This document shows, piece after piece, positions 10,632 to 21,974 of a DNA stretch of 64,000 nucleotides. Source of the stretch: Diploptera punctata (taxonomy: Eukaryota > Arthropoda > Insecta > Blattodea > Blaberidae); contig JASPKZ010003421.1 in the NCBI GenBank assembly GCA_030220185.1, positions 124,001 to 188,000 on the forward strand, given 5' to 3'. The first letter of the stretch is position 1, and every line of letters starts with the position of its first letter. The translations under genes and the position numbers were made by a program. Under the pieces are notes generated by a model. It did no database searches, was not told where the DNA came from, and worked only from the letters and a program-made list of their open reading frames with translations.

Positions 10632-11385
10632 TCAATAATTGTTTTACAAAAATGTAATATTCATCTAATAGTGCCCATTTCTCACTCGTGCGTACGTATC
10701 CTTTACGTGAAAACATGAAATGTTGTACGCGTAGGTCATACAAAATCAAAACCACGAATCCCGTTGCCACAATTAATTAGCACATTTTACCAGAGGCTGG
10801 TTTACACGGTGCAAGTAATTTGTGAAGTTGGTAACATGTAAGTTCACTTCCGCAGCAGTAGATCGTTCACTAATGTAAATATTTAAACAGTGCTCTCACT
10901 CTCTAGAGAACCAGTTTACCTATATTATTTAGATAAACGCTGCTTTTAAAATTTCACTTAAAATACAGGCTCTATCATTTTGTTATTATACTAAATATTT
11001 CACTGCCTTTGTTTCCAAAAATGTTTTGTTTAGGAAGTGGAGATAGTAAGTTATTTATTTTTATTTTTCCTTTGTCAAATCTACATGATTTATCTGCAAA
11101 GAAGTTGAGTAATTATTTTGACATCAAATGCTGGAGTGACATGTACGTGATTTATGATCTTACCAATACTAAACAGTTTATACCTCTTCCGAGCTAAGTT
11201 CCAATTGTAATGTAAACAAACCAGATGTGCGACTGCGTTTTCATTCGTCGAAAAATGGTTTTACCTTTAAGCGGGTTATAAAATGTAGTTCCCCTCTCTA
11301 ACACTTCAAATAAAAGAAATAAAAATATATTTTATATAGCACATGGAGGTCATGACCATACTAATAACTGTGGTTACAACTGTTA
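10632..11385. other. No gene recognised
   Basis: AT-rich sequence with a 62-codon chance frame at 11009. No repeat shared with the rest of the window was noticed. Confidence 0.3.
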
Positions 11386-11394
11386 TTCTATGAG

Positions 11395-11660
11395 TTATTA
11401 TATGAACCAGCGATAAACTCTCTAATAACAACGATAACCACGTTACTTATTAATAAAAAATACACACAAGTTGTGCATTAATAACCAGCGATATCAACAT
11501 CACCGATAACTCACTGCTAATAAGTATGGTTACTTTTTATACAATTACATCACTTTAGGTCTACTTTTACATATTAAATTAATTTAGAGTAGGTTAGAGT
11601 AATTGAATTAGGTTAGGTTAGCTTTTAGGTTCCTATACATGTAGATTAGCATATCTTTTA
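11395..11660. repeat. Possible dispersed repeat shared with 22655-22900
   Basis: Both places hold spaced copies of CCAGCGATA and CGATAAC.CACTG and a GGTTAG or CTAACC-rich stretch. The order is similar but identity is modest. Class is unknown. Confidence 0.3.
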
Positions 11661-11925
11661 GTTTCTTATACATATATAACAGTTGTCTTCTGTAACAGTT
11701 GTCCTATAACAGTTCTTCTATTAAATTCCAGAATGGCCGACGGTTAAAATGTAAATTACATATTTAAGCTAATTTATTTCATATAATGTTTAAATATTAT
11801 AATTGTGCTTCGTTTCCGAAGATTCATTTCATTATTACCATTACAAAATACCAATATTTGCGTTAAAATTGTCATCAAGCACGTAATTAAAAATAGACTG
11901 TAATACACCCCAACCCTTTAATCTA

Positions 11926-12142
11926 CTTACTCTTACTTACTCACTGGCACTATGGAACCCGTAGGTTCATGGCCGTGCGGACATAAGCTCTCCATATATC
12001 CCTATCCTGAGCTAATCTTTTCCTATCATTCCCTGTATAATCTACTTCCCTCAAATTATAGTTAATGTTATTCTCCCACCTCATTCTTGGTCAACCAACT
12101 GCGCGTTTTCCCTCTGGCTTTCCTACAAGAAGCTTACATACA
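11926..12142 (-). mobile_element. Family C retrotransposon 3' end
   Basis: A 217-bp 5'-truncated insertion. On the minus strand it reads the C-terminal GRPRMRWENN-type tail, the CGGGTTCCATAGTGCCAGTG end and a (GTAA)n tail. The 14-bp duplication AACCCTTTAATCTA flanks it at 11912-11925 and 12143-12156. It is too short to code. Confidence 0.9.
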
Positions 12143-12159
12143 AACCCTTTAATCTAACA

Positions 12160-13790
12160 AGAACATATTGTTTTATCAACATAAAATAAGTAACAATAGT
12201 TTAACATCAACCTCTGAAAAAAAAACGAAAGTAAATTATGTAATTTTTTTATTATCACTTGCTTCACATGTTGGACGGTATCGTACCAGCTTTTTCTAGG
12301 TCTTACAACTTCAAAGGTCTTCAAAAATGTTGGTATATAAGGAAGAATTTGTCTAGGCCATCAAATTGGATTAATCCTTTGAAATATTTCTTTCCACTGT
12401 AATTCATATTGTTAAACTATTGAGCTATAAGATATATTTTTAGTTATTTTAGCATATGCACATTTTTACGGTGTCCAAGCAATGAGAAATATATATTTCT
12501 CATATACAATATATAAAATATACGACAAAAAACAGTTGACGGTCATCAGTTGTTTAAATGATGAAGACTATACAGCTTTTCTCCACAGAGCACCCGAATA
12601 ACAGGAAAACTGAGTACAGTGACTTCTAAAAATTTTCGGTCATTTACGATGAACTACAATGAGCAAACTACAATTCTAGCGCTGTTTCGTACTAACAGAA
12701 TATGTAACTAAATAAAATTAATGCAAGGCACACGGCTTGTTCACTCGGGATTATGGGAAATTAGCCATTTTGTAAATTTAAATTTTTAACTGCTATCCTT
12801 TCGTTCTATGTAGACGGTACTGTAAAAATTATATATTATCGAAAGTTACTTAGATTTTATTTTACTCTAATTTTTAAGTAAATTCAAACTTGTTCATGTT
12901 TTTAATATGAATCTATTTTCAAATATAAACCTACTAGAAGTCATAAAATTCTAAGATTTGTTAGGTTAGGAAGAGTGATGTTAGTGTACAGCCATTTCTA
13001 ATAAACCTTTTAAAAATGTGACTTTATAATGGATTTCAGATGTACGAGATGGCTAAGGTTCTTTAATAAATATTGTATAAAATATGTATGTGACAATAAG
13101 GGGTTAAGTCAATTGTACATATTTATTAAAAGAGCTCATAATACACGTTTTTAAATTTTAATAAACGAAAATAAATGAATGTTTTATTTATTTCCATTCT
13201 CCCCTTCTGTTAAAATTTAAAAAAAATATTTAGGTCTGAGAGGCTAGTTACAAATAATTCCATAATTTAAGATTAATTAAAATGTTATTTATTCCTATAA
13301 AAGTTCAATTCCATGATTATTCGCCAGATGATGATGTATAATTATAATTAATAATTTTACCATCAGATGGTGCTGAATTTCATGTTAGTACCAGAAAAAA
13401 TCGAAAAAATTTAGATGTCGTTAGTTGTTCTACACTAGCGCCGCTTGTGGCATGTACGCGAGACTTGTCCACTTTCTCCTCTTGGTGCTCTGTGGATTTT
13501 CTTGATTGTTCAACTTTTTTATCTCGACTTCCTTCGTTTAGACTGTTTCTTCTTTTGGTTGTAGATTGAGATAGGTCTTTATTGTCTGAGGCATGGTATA
13601 ATGAATGACAATTATTGTTGTATCTAAACTGGTTAATGCTTCAATATGTATCGATACGGTACTGTAAAGAGATTTCAAACTCAACAAGTCTAACACGAGG
13701 ATCTAACTGCTTGCGCCACATAGCCGCCGATAAAATGGTTGTCCTACGTATTTATTTATAGTCATTATTCACTCAAGAATGTCTTCAAAA
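12160..13790. other. No gene recognised
   Basis: AT-rich DNA with no convincing open frame and no visible match to other repeats here. The segment at about 13420-13560 is less AT-rich (GCGCCGCTTGTGGCATGTACG) but shows no identifiable coding or RNA signal. Confidence 0.3.
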
Positions 13791-13800
13791 TTACGCGTTT

Positions 13801-14443
13801 CTCCTCTCTCTCCTCTCTCTCCCTCTCTCTCCCTCTCCCCCCTCTCTCTCTCTCTCCCCTCTTTCCTTCTTTCCCTCCCTCTCTTTCTCCTTCTCTCCCT
13901 CCCTCTCTTTCTCCTTCTCTCCCTCTCTTTCTCCTTCTCTCCCTCTTTCCCTCTCTCTCTCCCTCTCCCTCTCTCTCCCCTCTCCCTCTCTCTCTCTCCC
14001 TCTCTCCCTCTCCTCTCATCTCCCCTCTTCCCTCTCCCTCTCCTCCCCTCCCCTCTCCCTCTCTCCACTCTCTCTCTCTCCCTCTCTCTCTCCCTCCCTC
14101 CTCTCTCCCCTCTCTCCCTCTCTCCCTCTCCTCCCCTCCTCCCCCTCTCACTCTCCCTCTCCCTCTCTCCCTCTCCTCCTCTCTCTCTCTCCCTCTTCTT
14201 TCTTTCCCTCCCTCTCTCTCTCTCTCCCTCTTTCCTTCTCCTCTCTCCCTCTCCCTCTCTCTCACCTCCCTCTCCCTCTCTCTCTCTCTCTCCCCCCTCC
14301 CCTCTCCTCTCACTCTCCTCCCCCTCTCCCCCCTCTCCCTCCCCCTCTCCTCCCTCTCCCTCCCCCTCTCCCTCTCCCTCTCCTCTCCCTCTCTCTCTCT
14401 CTCTCCCTCTCTCTTTCTCTCTCTCTCTTTCTCTCTCTCTCTC
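13801..14443. repeat. 643-bp polypyrimidine (CT-rich) tract
   Basis: Almost pure C/T on the plus strand, built from CTCTCC, CCCTCT and (CT)n units with a few A interruptions. The apparent long frames on both strands (Ser/Leu/Pro on plus, Arg/Glu/Gly on minus) are products of the composition and not genes. Mirror-symmetric stretches could support triplex (H-DNA) formation. Confidence 0.97.
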
Positions 14444-14459
14444 ATTCTTATGTCCTCTA

Positions 14460-15530
14460 TAATCAACAACAAATCGCTGGCAAGCAACTTCGAAGATATT
14501 GAAGTAGTTTCTGCTACTGGCTACCAATGGACGAGATAAATTGAATTAAATTACATTTATTGAATTAATTTTATTAACCTGATTTCAAATCATAGCTACT
14601 CAGTTTTCCCATTTTAGACCTTGTACCTAAAGAAACACATTATGGTGTATAATCGAAAAACGAATTCAGGATGTTTAGATAAACTAGAGGCGTTAAATGT
14701 GCTCTCTATACAATTAGAGTATTCTATAGAAAACAAAACATACAAAATTAGTAAATGGATATTTTACTAATTTCTATTGCTAAAACATTAAGCCTAAATA
14801 TTAAAAAAATGAAAATATATTACAATATTGTTCATCCTCTCCCTTCCTATCTCTTACTCATTCTCCCTCTACCCGTCCTTAACTGATGACGGAATGTTGG
14901 GCAGTTTATTCCGGGTACAGTTAGACTCTCTTCTTAGGAGAGGAAACCTTTGTGAATTAATGCAAAAATAATTAATTTAGATTTTACTTTATTTACATAT
15001 AATTATTCTTATATCCAATTGAATTTTTGGACTAATGAGGGACGATTAAAATTATTCCCGCACATTTCCAGTTACGTTGCATTCAGGTTTAAATTTTAAG
15101 TTCGCTTTGCTCTATTATAGTTCGCTATTTCTGTACTTCACTGATTATATATTTGTCAATAGTCCTAAATATAATTACTGCTCGATTCACATTTCCACAA
15201 TAATGTAGACTGTCCAATAATTCAAAGCTAACTTACACTAGTTAGGTTAGCTCACACCAGACATATTAAAATATTTCTAAGGGAGAAAATTATTACATCA
15301 CAAGACTTCAATATTTGTTTCTATTGGTCAACACTTTGGAATTTGACATATTTCAAACAAAGTATAGTTTTTATTGTTATTTTTGAAATTATCACAATAC
15401 ATTAAATAGTAGAATTCAAGATATTAAATTAAAAGTTATAAAACAATAGGACAAAGTCACAAGTGAACAGATTACAATCAAATTGCATGAAGATAAAATA
15501 GCTGATTTAATATTAAGCAGAAAACAATAA
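14460..15530. other. No gene recognised
   Basis: AT-rich flank between the polypyrimidine tract and H2. No repeat or coding signal was noticed. Confidence 0.3.
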
Positions 15531-15536
15531 TAGAAT

Positions 15537-16241
15537 GACTATTTAACTCATGCCCCAAATGGGAGTCAATGACCAATCACGTTTCAATGATTTCTGTTTT
15601 ACAACCAATCAGAGTCGTGTTTCACGAAATATTTATCAGTGTTATAATTACCATATTAAAGAAAGCTCCTCCTTTTTAATATTCTGAACAGGTCTGACCA
15701 TTATTTTGCAGTGACTGAGCCTGTGAGAAATACGGCTACAATATTGTATATATAGTGCATGAATGTCAACACATGCCGCATGTGGGAGTTAATATAAAAA
15801 CATTAGTAGCAATTGATTATACCACCAAAAAAAGAAACCACTGTTTGCACTTTCTTAAATGTATTTTTTCCCAGGTAACAATCCAGAAAAATATAATTGT
15901 CATATTTACATCATACGTCATCAGAAATGAATTAATATACAGTTTGATGTGTTTAATTTTTTCTCCACTAGAGAGCATTCTTACAATATTGCGTTCCTTT
16001 GGCAATAAATAGTATGATCTGGTTGCAGTGATAAACGAAAGAAGCAGATGAAGCGTACCTATCGTTTCTCATTTGTTTTCAAACATCGCCGTTTACATTA
16101 AATATTTTAAAATAACTATAGTTAAATAATGATTTGTGAGTAAACAGCTTAATTTTATTCGTTAAATAGTCCTAACAAATGCCACTCTTGATTTCCAAAT
16201 TCTCTAGATAAATTGGAAATCACTCGTGGCATTACTTATGA
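15537..16241 (+). mobile_element. Helentron-like element H2 (best complete copy)
   Basis: 705 bp. 5' GACTATTTAACTC at 15537 is preceded by T. CCAATCA boxes are at about 15573 and 15605. The inverted partner GTTAAATAGTC lies at 16161-16171. The hairpin is formed by CCACTCTTGATTTCCAAATT and AATTGGAAATCACTCGTGG, and the 3' end GGCATTACTTATGA at 16241 is followed by T. It has no coding capacity. Confidence 0.85.
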
Positions 16242-16244
16242 TAA

Positions 16245-16645
16245 TTTACTTTAGTTTAATCTTTCATGTCCCTCATCACACAACCTGTCGGGAGAAGACT
16301 TTTAATTCCTGGATCACACATGTACTTTTTTTTGGTCACACAAGGACATGGTGGTCTTCCTGGATGAGTAATCTACTCAATTCCTGGGCCACCTCCGGGA
16401 CAATACCATTTAAAACAACACACACTCACATACTAAACATGGTCAATATGATATGGATGACTGTGATGCCCTGATGATGTTCGGGTACTATTTGGCCCCT
16501 TAAAGTATTCCAAAATTTGTCTTACTGGTGAGGAAGTACCCCTAATAAAACCTCACCCAGGAAACTTGTTTCGACTTGGGATTACACCCGGGCCCATTGC
16601 GTGCTAGGCAACGATGTGATCACAACGGTGGACTACTTAATGGTT
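16245..16645 (-). repeat. SINE S5 (tRNA-like head), copy 1
   Basis: Roughly 400 bp matching 55885-56258 in order (CCTGTCGGGAGAAGAC, ACAAGGACATGG, CCTGGATGAGT, CCACCTC, ATACTAAAC, CCAAGAAAC-type blocks). The head, read on the minus strand from about 16640, is tRNA-like with anticodon-arm-like GCCTAGCACGC and a degraded B box GGTGTAATCCC. It sits against the 3' end of H2. Confidence 0.6.
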
Positions 16646-16655
16646 CCTTCTTAAC

Positions 16656-16790
16656 TGAATTATTTATTATTATTATTATTATTTTATTAGAGTGATTCTT
16701 TAATGTATTTATTAATATTATTATGCTTATTCTTATTATTAATATTCTTATTATTATATATGTTCTATTATTAGAATGATTATTAGATTA
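16656..16790. repeat. Degenerate (ATT)n tract
   Basis: TTATTATTATTATT with substitutions. Possibly the decayed tail of a retroelement. Confidence 0.8.
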
Positions 16791-16959
16791 CTATTCAATG
16801 CTCCAGGTTGTAATTTTCGACATTTCTGGCGTTCTTTCCTGATATGGATTTAATTGTAACCCACATGTCTGAAGTTGGGGGTGCCTAGACGGGCAGAGGT
16901 TATTATAATATAAAGTATGTTTAATTGTTATCTAAAGGGCAAGTATTATATAATATTAA

Positions 16960-17560
16960 ACCAAATTATAACATGGGGATTCTTTACACCATGTGACGCG
17001 AAAAAAATTTCTAAGTTCGAATCCTACACCATGCACGTGCGCCAACAAATGTTTACACTATGGAATCACGATATGCAGCCAACAACAGCTACACAGTAAC
17101 GAACCTAATAGCTAAAATAAAACAAAGAACAGCAAGTTTTAATTACATTAACCAGTGAACTAAGCTAATAACTCAAAGCTAACACTAACTGAATTGGTTA
17201 AGCACTCTAACCGGTGGAAAGACACATGCAAACGTCCAAACATAAACGAAAGTAAGATGCGAAATTCTCAAAATTGTATGTATACAGTCAAATTAAGATG
17301 TATGACAAGTACTGGTACTGTTGGCTGCACTGACACACGACTTTGTTTTTGCTTAGAATATTCGTTAAAATCAATATGTCTGCCACGTATGTAGTTAAAT
17401 ATCATAGAATATTATATTGAAACAATCGTTAGAAAAAATGTAAAAATATTGTAAGTGGTAGAAAATAATTTGAAAAATAGAAACCTAGGAATAAAATTTG
17501 ACACTACTTGATGATGAAATTTAAAAAGTCGCGTCACATTTTGTAAAAAAATAGCCGTTT
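16960..17560 (-). repeat. Dispersed repeat R1, copy 2
   Basis: Minus-strand counterpart of 9375-9950. It shares AATCCCC, GTCACATG, TTTGTTGGCGCA, ATTGATTTTAACGAATATTC and GTGACGCGACT in the same order. The two copies diverge by short indels. No duplicated target was identified. Confidence 0.65.
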
Positions 17561-17569
17561 TTTTTTATC

Positions 17570-18120
17570 AAAAGAATATTAATGTGAAATTATGTTAATT
17601 TTTGGTGCTACAAACACTGAAAGCTTGAAGGTACAATAATTCACATACACTTCCATCTGAAAATTTGCAGATAGTATGGCGACTGATTACAGCATGGTTC
17701 GGTGTTATGGAACTTCAAACTATTAACATGTAATTTAACATGCAACAATTGTACCAAACTACTATGAAATGACCTATAGAGGAGGGAGAATGCTCGCTCT
17801 TCCTCTATGAGAGTTGTCAACTGGGACAGGCTATAAATTACGGTGGTTACCCTTACTGAAAAGGGGTGGTGAGGAGGGTTGTTACCACAGAATATTTTTT
17901 TCTTTTGTTAGCCAACTCTCAGGGGGGTAATTTCATCATAGCGACCGCCAGGTACACACATTGTGTTAATAACGAACACGCCTGTTCAATTGATACTCAT
18001 CGCTTTCACTTAATCAAATTCAAGTTCAAGAAATTGTCAACTTTTGCATCCGCACATATAAATAACTAAGTTTCAAATAAAGCATGAGTTAAATGAAAGA
18101 AGTCAACCTAGAAAATATTA
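17570..18120. other. No gene recognised; may hold the upstream Penelope body
   Basis: No reverse transcriptase motif is visible upstream of the GIY-YIG frame, so the Penelope-like element is truncated before about 18125. A 67-codon frame at 17866 has no recognisable domain. Confidence 0.3.
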
Positions 18121-18124
18121 CTAA

Positions 18125-18757
18125 ACTCAAATTTCTCATAGCTGGAGTGGCAATAATATCTTTATAATCGAATTCAAAATTATAAACAAATTAGCTATTA
18201 ATAATAACTACGACCCTAAAATTATAGAATATTTAATTAAGAAAATTCATTACAAAAAAGCAATTAACAAAGTTTTTCCTTTATCCAAAGAAAACATAAA
18301 GAAATATGTCATAATGTCATACATGGGCCCGCTTTCAAATAAAATATCTAAACACTTTAAAAAGTTGAACATTAATGCGGCATTTAAAACTAATAAAACT
18401 TTACAAAATATAATAAAAAACAATAAAACCAAAATAAAAAAAATAAAATTATCAGGTGTATATAAATTGAAGTGTGGGACATATGACAATGTCTATGTAG
18501 GAGAAATTAGTAGAGCTTTTATCTCTCGGATAAAGGAACACATGAGAGCATATAACAGAAATTTAGAATATTCAAAATATGCTGACCACTTATTCCAATT
18601 CAATCATTGATTCGATCCAAATTTTGAAATTTTACATGTTTGTGATAAGGGTAAGAAGTTGGACCTTTTGGAGGCTGTAGAAATGAATAAATTGAAAAGT
18701 AGTAATAAACTGTTAAATTCTCAACTTGATTTGAATGAATCGCCTTTGTTAAATTAA
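18125..18757 (+). pseudogene. Penelope-like element, C-terminal GIY-YIG endonuclease
   Basis: One long frame, broken by a single TGA at 18608-18610, encodes the C-terminal part of a Penelope-like element protein. It includes the linker rich in Lys and Asn (LSNKISKHFKKLNIN), the GIY-YIG core (GVYKLKC..., then VYVGEISRAFISRIKEH with the conserved Arg and Glu-His), and a C-terminal tail (FEILHVCDKGKKLDLLEAVE, ending NESPLLN at 18757). The GIY motif reads GVY and the YIG motif reads YVG, as is usual for this group. In intact elements this domain nicks the target for reverse transcription. The reverse transcriptase is absent. The single nonsense codon suggests a fairly recent insertion. Confidence 0.88.
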
Positions 18758-18828
18758 AAAAATTAAATAAATTATTATTGTTGTTGCTTAGATCAGTTGA
18801 TATGTACTATAATAACACAATTCATAAT

Positions 18829-18887
18829 TTAACATGTCTGATGAAGGTACAGTGTACCGAAACAGCTGTCACTGAATTATATGTTAA
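18829..18887 (+). ncRNA. Hammerhead ribozyme candidate in the Penelope 3' region
   Basis: Order of elements: TTAACAT (18829-18835, stem I distal), GT, CTGATGA (18838-18844), one A, GGTAC-AGT-GTACC (stem II), GAA-AC (18859-18863), palindromic AGCT, GTC (18868-18870, expected cleavage after C), AC pairing with GT, an 8-nt internal loop, then ATGTTAA (18881-18887) pairing with TTAACAT. Penelope-like elements are known to carry type I hammerheads with very short, palindromic stem III that work best as dimers. The extra A between the core and stem II is a deviation. Its place 72 bp after the endonuclease stop fits the known position. Confidence 0.6.
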
Positions 18888-19006
18888 TAAATATGAAAAT
18901 CAAATGAAACTAAGTTTTATTTTTATTTAATTAATAAACAAATCCATTTATAAATACATTGAAATCACAAATGAGTATTGAGCAATTAAATGAATATATA
19001 AACTTT

Positions 19007-19495
19007 GAAGTAGTATTTATTTGAAGACGATGCATGTGAATTTTTTGGGTTTCCTCGGCTATTGACTCTTCTCGTGGGAACGTAGAGAAGCACAAATATA
19101 ATTTAAATCTTTAATATATAAAAATATAAGAATTAGCGAGAGATATAAATATTTCCAAAAGAGATCAAACCTAATCCCAATAGGAATTATTTCAGTGCTC
19201 CTAGATATAGTAGTTTGAGCTAAAGTTAACTTACATTTCAGATTCTCGTGATAACGGACAAATACATACTAAATAGTGAAAATGATTAATACAAATTGCA
19301 TCATGTTTAAAATATTTAATTAACTATTCATATCGAAATAAATAATGACAATAATTTTACAAACTCACACTGTGTTTATTTAATGTTTAAATCATATATG
19401 GGCTTCTCTGCGTTCCCTTGAGAAGAGAGTCAATAGCCGAGGAAACCCAGCAACTTAACTTCACATGCATCATCTTCAAATAAATATTACTTCAA
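19007..19495. mobile_element. Inverted-repeat element with about 85-bp arms
   Basis: Left arm 19007-19090 and right arm 19402-19495 are inverted copies sharing TATTTATTTGAAGA, GATGCATGTGAA, GGGTTTCCTCGGCTATTGAC and AGAGAAGC. The spacer is about 310 bp of AT-rich noncoding DNA. It begins close after the Penelope-like element and may be part of it or a separate MITE. No duplication was identified. Confidence 0.75.
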
Positions 19496-19727
19496 CTATT
19501 AAATTAATATGTAAACTAAATATAATTAATTTCAAAAAAAATTTCGGTTTATGGCCACTTTCATCAACATTGGTCAAAAATGGCATGATTTAAGTCAAAT
19601 TTACGTTCTACTTTGAACAAATACCTCACTTTTGTTTCTAATTTTAATCATTTCATCAATAAAAGTCAACGGAAAATGACTATCAATCAATGTTAATAAT
19701 TCGCTCATAGCTGAACGTAGTGTTTAG

Positions 19728-20130
19728 GTGCTGTGGGGCATCTCCGTAGGTGCGCGGCTACCACAACTGGGATCCCAGGTTCGAATCCTGGTAGTTCCAT
19801 AGGGGTGTTGGTAACGGGTCATATTGTTATTTTTTTCGGTTTTTTCTCGAGGTTCTCCGGTTTCCCGAATTTCATCCCATGAAACTCTCTATTCCCTTCT
19901 TTCACCCCTTCGTGTCATTTCATTTCTCAGTAATTTATTTCACATCACCCTTCATCCCATTTCATCTTAGGAAAATAGTTTGGTTGGCAATCTATAGGTG
20001 TTAAAAATATGTGGTTGCTGGAATATTGCGGACGCTTACCAGGGTGCTGCCTCATGACTCCGAGCCTGAGGAATAAAAAAGATCAGAGGCGGCTAACGGG
20101 ACGGTTGTAGACTCCCCACGCGGCCGCGGC
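19728..20130 (+). repeat. SINE S2, uninterrupted copy
   Basis: The tRNA-like head has an A-box-like TCTCCGTAGGTGCG near 19740 and a B box GGTTCGAATCC near 19771, ending GGTAGTTCCA. The body has TTTCTCAGTAATTT, CACATCACCCTTCATCCC, TTGGTTGGC and CCAGGGTGCTG, matching the minus-strand copy at 8022-9165. It is longer than most SINEs, and the true 3' end is uncertain. Confidence 0.7.
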
Positions 20131-20329
20131 CCTAAACCAAAATTTTGCGGTATGGGTCAAGTGAGTAGGACCCCGTGTGTCAGACCTGGAACACGACCTA
20201 CTACCGTAGACTTTCATTCCACTTATCCCCATAATACTGGGATAGCGCAATAGATCTTTCAGGTCGCGATGCTCCGGATAGTCTGTCTTCCTAGTCTGAA
20301 TAAAGAATTAACTAAAGAACTAGGATGCC

Positions 20330-20935
20330 ATGAATTATGTTGGCAAACGTGTTATTTTTGGAACGAATGTTGCGATTGGCTACTTAGACATGACGGAAAT
20401 TAATACAGTATTTGTGAAACGTTTAGCACGATGGTATATAAAAAAGTGCTCCTTAAAAAATAGTGTTAAGGCAAAATGGTACGAAAGAATTCCATCAGTG
20501 CTTGATATTTTCGGAATCAAATACAGTAAATGCATTTATTATTATGTCTAGACTCGTGACATTTCTCAAACTCAGTGCCTCTATGAGAAAACTCTATATC
20601 CTAACGAGAGCTGCAATGGTGTTGTGTGGTCAAGATTGCATAAAACAGTGTTTCATGTCCAATTACACTTTACATCTTGGAGGTGAGGTATGATGCCAAG
20701 ATCACTTTCAACGATGGTAATATAACAAGATGGCAAATGCTGCTCAGGGTTATACGCACTATCGGAAATAACACGGGAAAGCAAATGAAGAATTTGGACT
20801 TTGGCCCGAGTCAACGATTCTCTCAGACGTCTGGAGACAAAAGCTAGGCAAATTAGAAGGCAGTTGAAAAGTAAATTGGACGAAGATTTTCAAGAAGATG
20901 AGAATCATGCAGCTGGGTGTTCCTCAAAATTTTAG
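20330..20935 (+). pseudogene. Possible Mutator-like transposase C-terminus
   Basis: Frame-broken segment near 20690-20930 that reads YDAKITFNDGNITRW, MLLRVIRTIGNNTGKQM and further Lys/Arg-rich sequence. The FNDG motif followed by a basic tail resembles the C-terminal part of Mutator-like transposases that I recall as abundant in insects. Upstream frames (20330-20551, 20463-20693) give no motif. The assignment rests on a short motif and is weak; a captured host exon is an alternative. Confidence 0.3.
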
Positions 20936-21206
20936 TTGACATTTTCCGTAGGTTTGTATTTTTCTTTAAAAATCTTCGCTTCTAGTGGTTGATTCGTTTC
21001 AGATATAATGTGTGTATTTATATGAATATGTAGAATACATTAGCAGAGGACTTTATAAAAAATATTTTTTTAGACAATATTTCCTACAAAATACAACAAA
21101 AATGAGATAATGAGGTAAAAATGTGTATATTTTTAAAAAATCACATATGAAGGGCACAGGGAAAGAACTAGGTAAAACACTTTTTTTGCGAAGTGAGGTT
21201 TAAGGT

Positions 21207-21958
21207 GACTATTTAACTCATGCCCCAAATGGGAGTCAATGACCAATCACATTTCAATTATTTTCGATTTACAACCAATCACAGCCGTGTTTCGCCTATA
21301 ATTCATCAACCGAAGTTTATCATATTAAAGAAAGCACCTCCTTTTTTAACATTCTGAATAGATCATAGGATTATTTTGCAGTGACTGGCCCCCCAAGAAA
21401 TACGGCTACCCGATTGTATATATAATGCATGAATTCCAGCAGAACGCGCATGCGGGAGATAATATAAAAACATATGTAGCAATTTATTGTACCACAAAAA
21501 AAAAAAGAAACCACTGTTTGCACTTTCTTAAACGAATTATTTTCCAGGAAATGAAGTTCTAGAAAAATATAATTGACATATTTACATCATAGGACATCAG
21601 GAATTAATACCTTAATGTTGGTTATAAATTTCTCCACTAGGATGCATTCTTACAATATTGCGATCCTTTGGCAATAAATAATATTATCTGGTTGCAGTGA
21701 TGAAAAAAAAGAAGCAAATGAAGCGTACCAATCGTTTCTCATTTGTTTTCAAACATCGCCCTTAACATTAAATATATAAATATTTTAAAATAACTATAGT
21801 TAAATAATGATTTGTAGGTAAACAGCTTGATTTTATTCGTTAAATAGTCCTAACAAATGCCACTCTTGATTTCCAAATTCTCTACATAAATTCACTCCTC
21901 TCTTCGTGAGTCGTGAATTTATCGATAATTTGGAAATCACTCTTGACATAACTTATGA
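21207..21958 (+). mobile_element. Helentron-like element H3
   Basis: 752 bp, T-flanked at both ends. GACTATTTAAC at 21207, CCAATCA boxes at about 21241 and 21275, inner GTTAAATAGTC at 21839-21849, a long terminal hairpin with TTCGTGAG loop, and 3' ACTTATGA at 21958. Confidence 0.85.
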
Positions 21959-21974
21959 TAATTAGATTTTCCAT

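Noticed and set aside
11586..11640. TTAGG units (insect telomere repeat)
   Set aside because: Only two adjacent units occur, among scattered GGTTAG steps. This is too short to call an interstitial telomeric array.
13739..14539. Four long open frames (227-266 codons) on both strands
   Set aside because: All lie in the polypyrimidine tract and encode only Ser/Leu/Pro or Arg/Glu/Gly runs. They result from the absence of A on one strand, not from coding.
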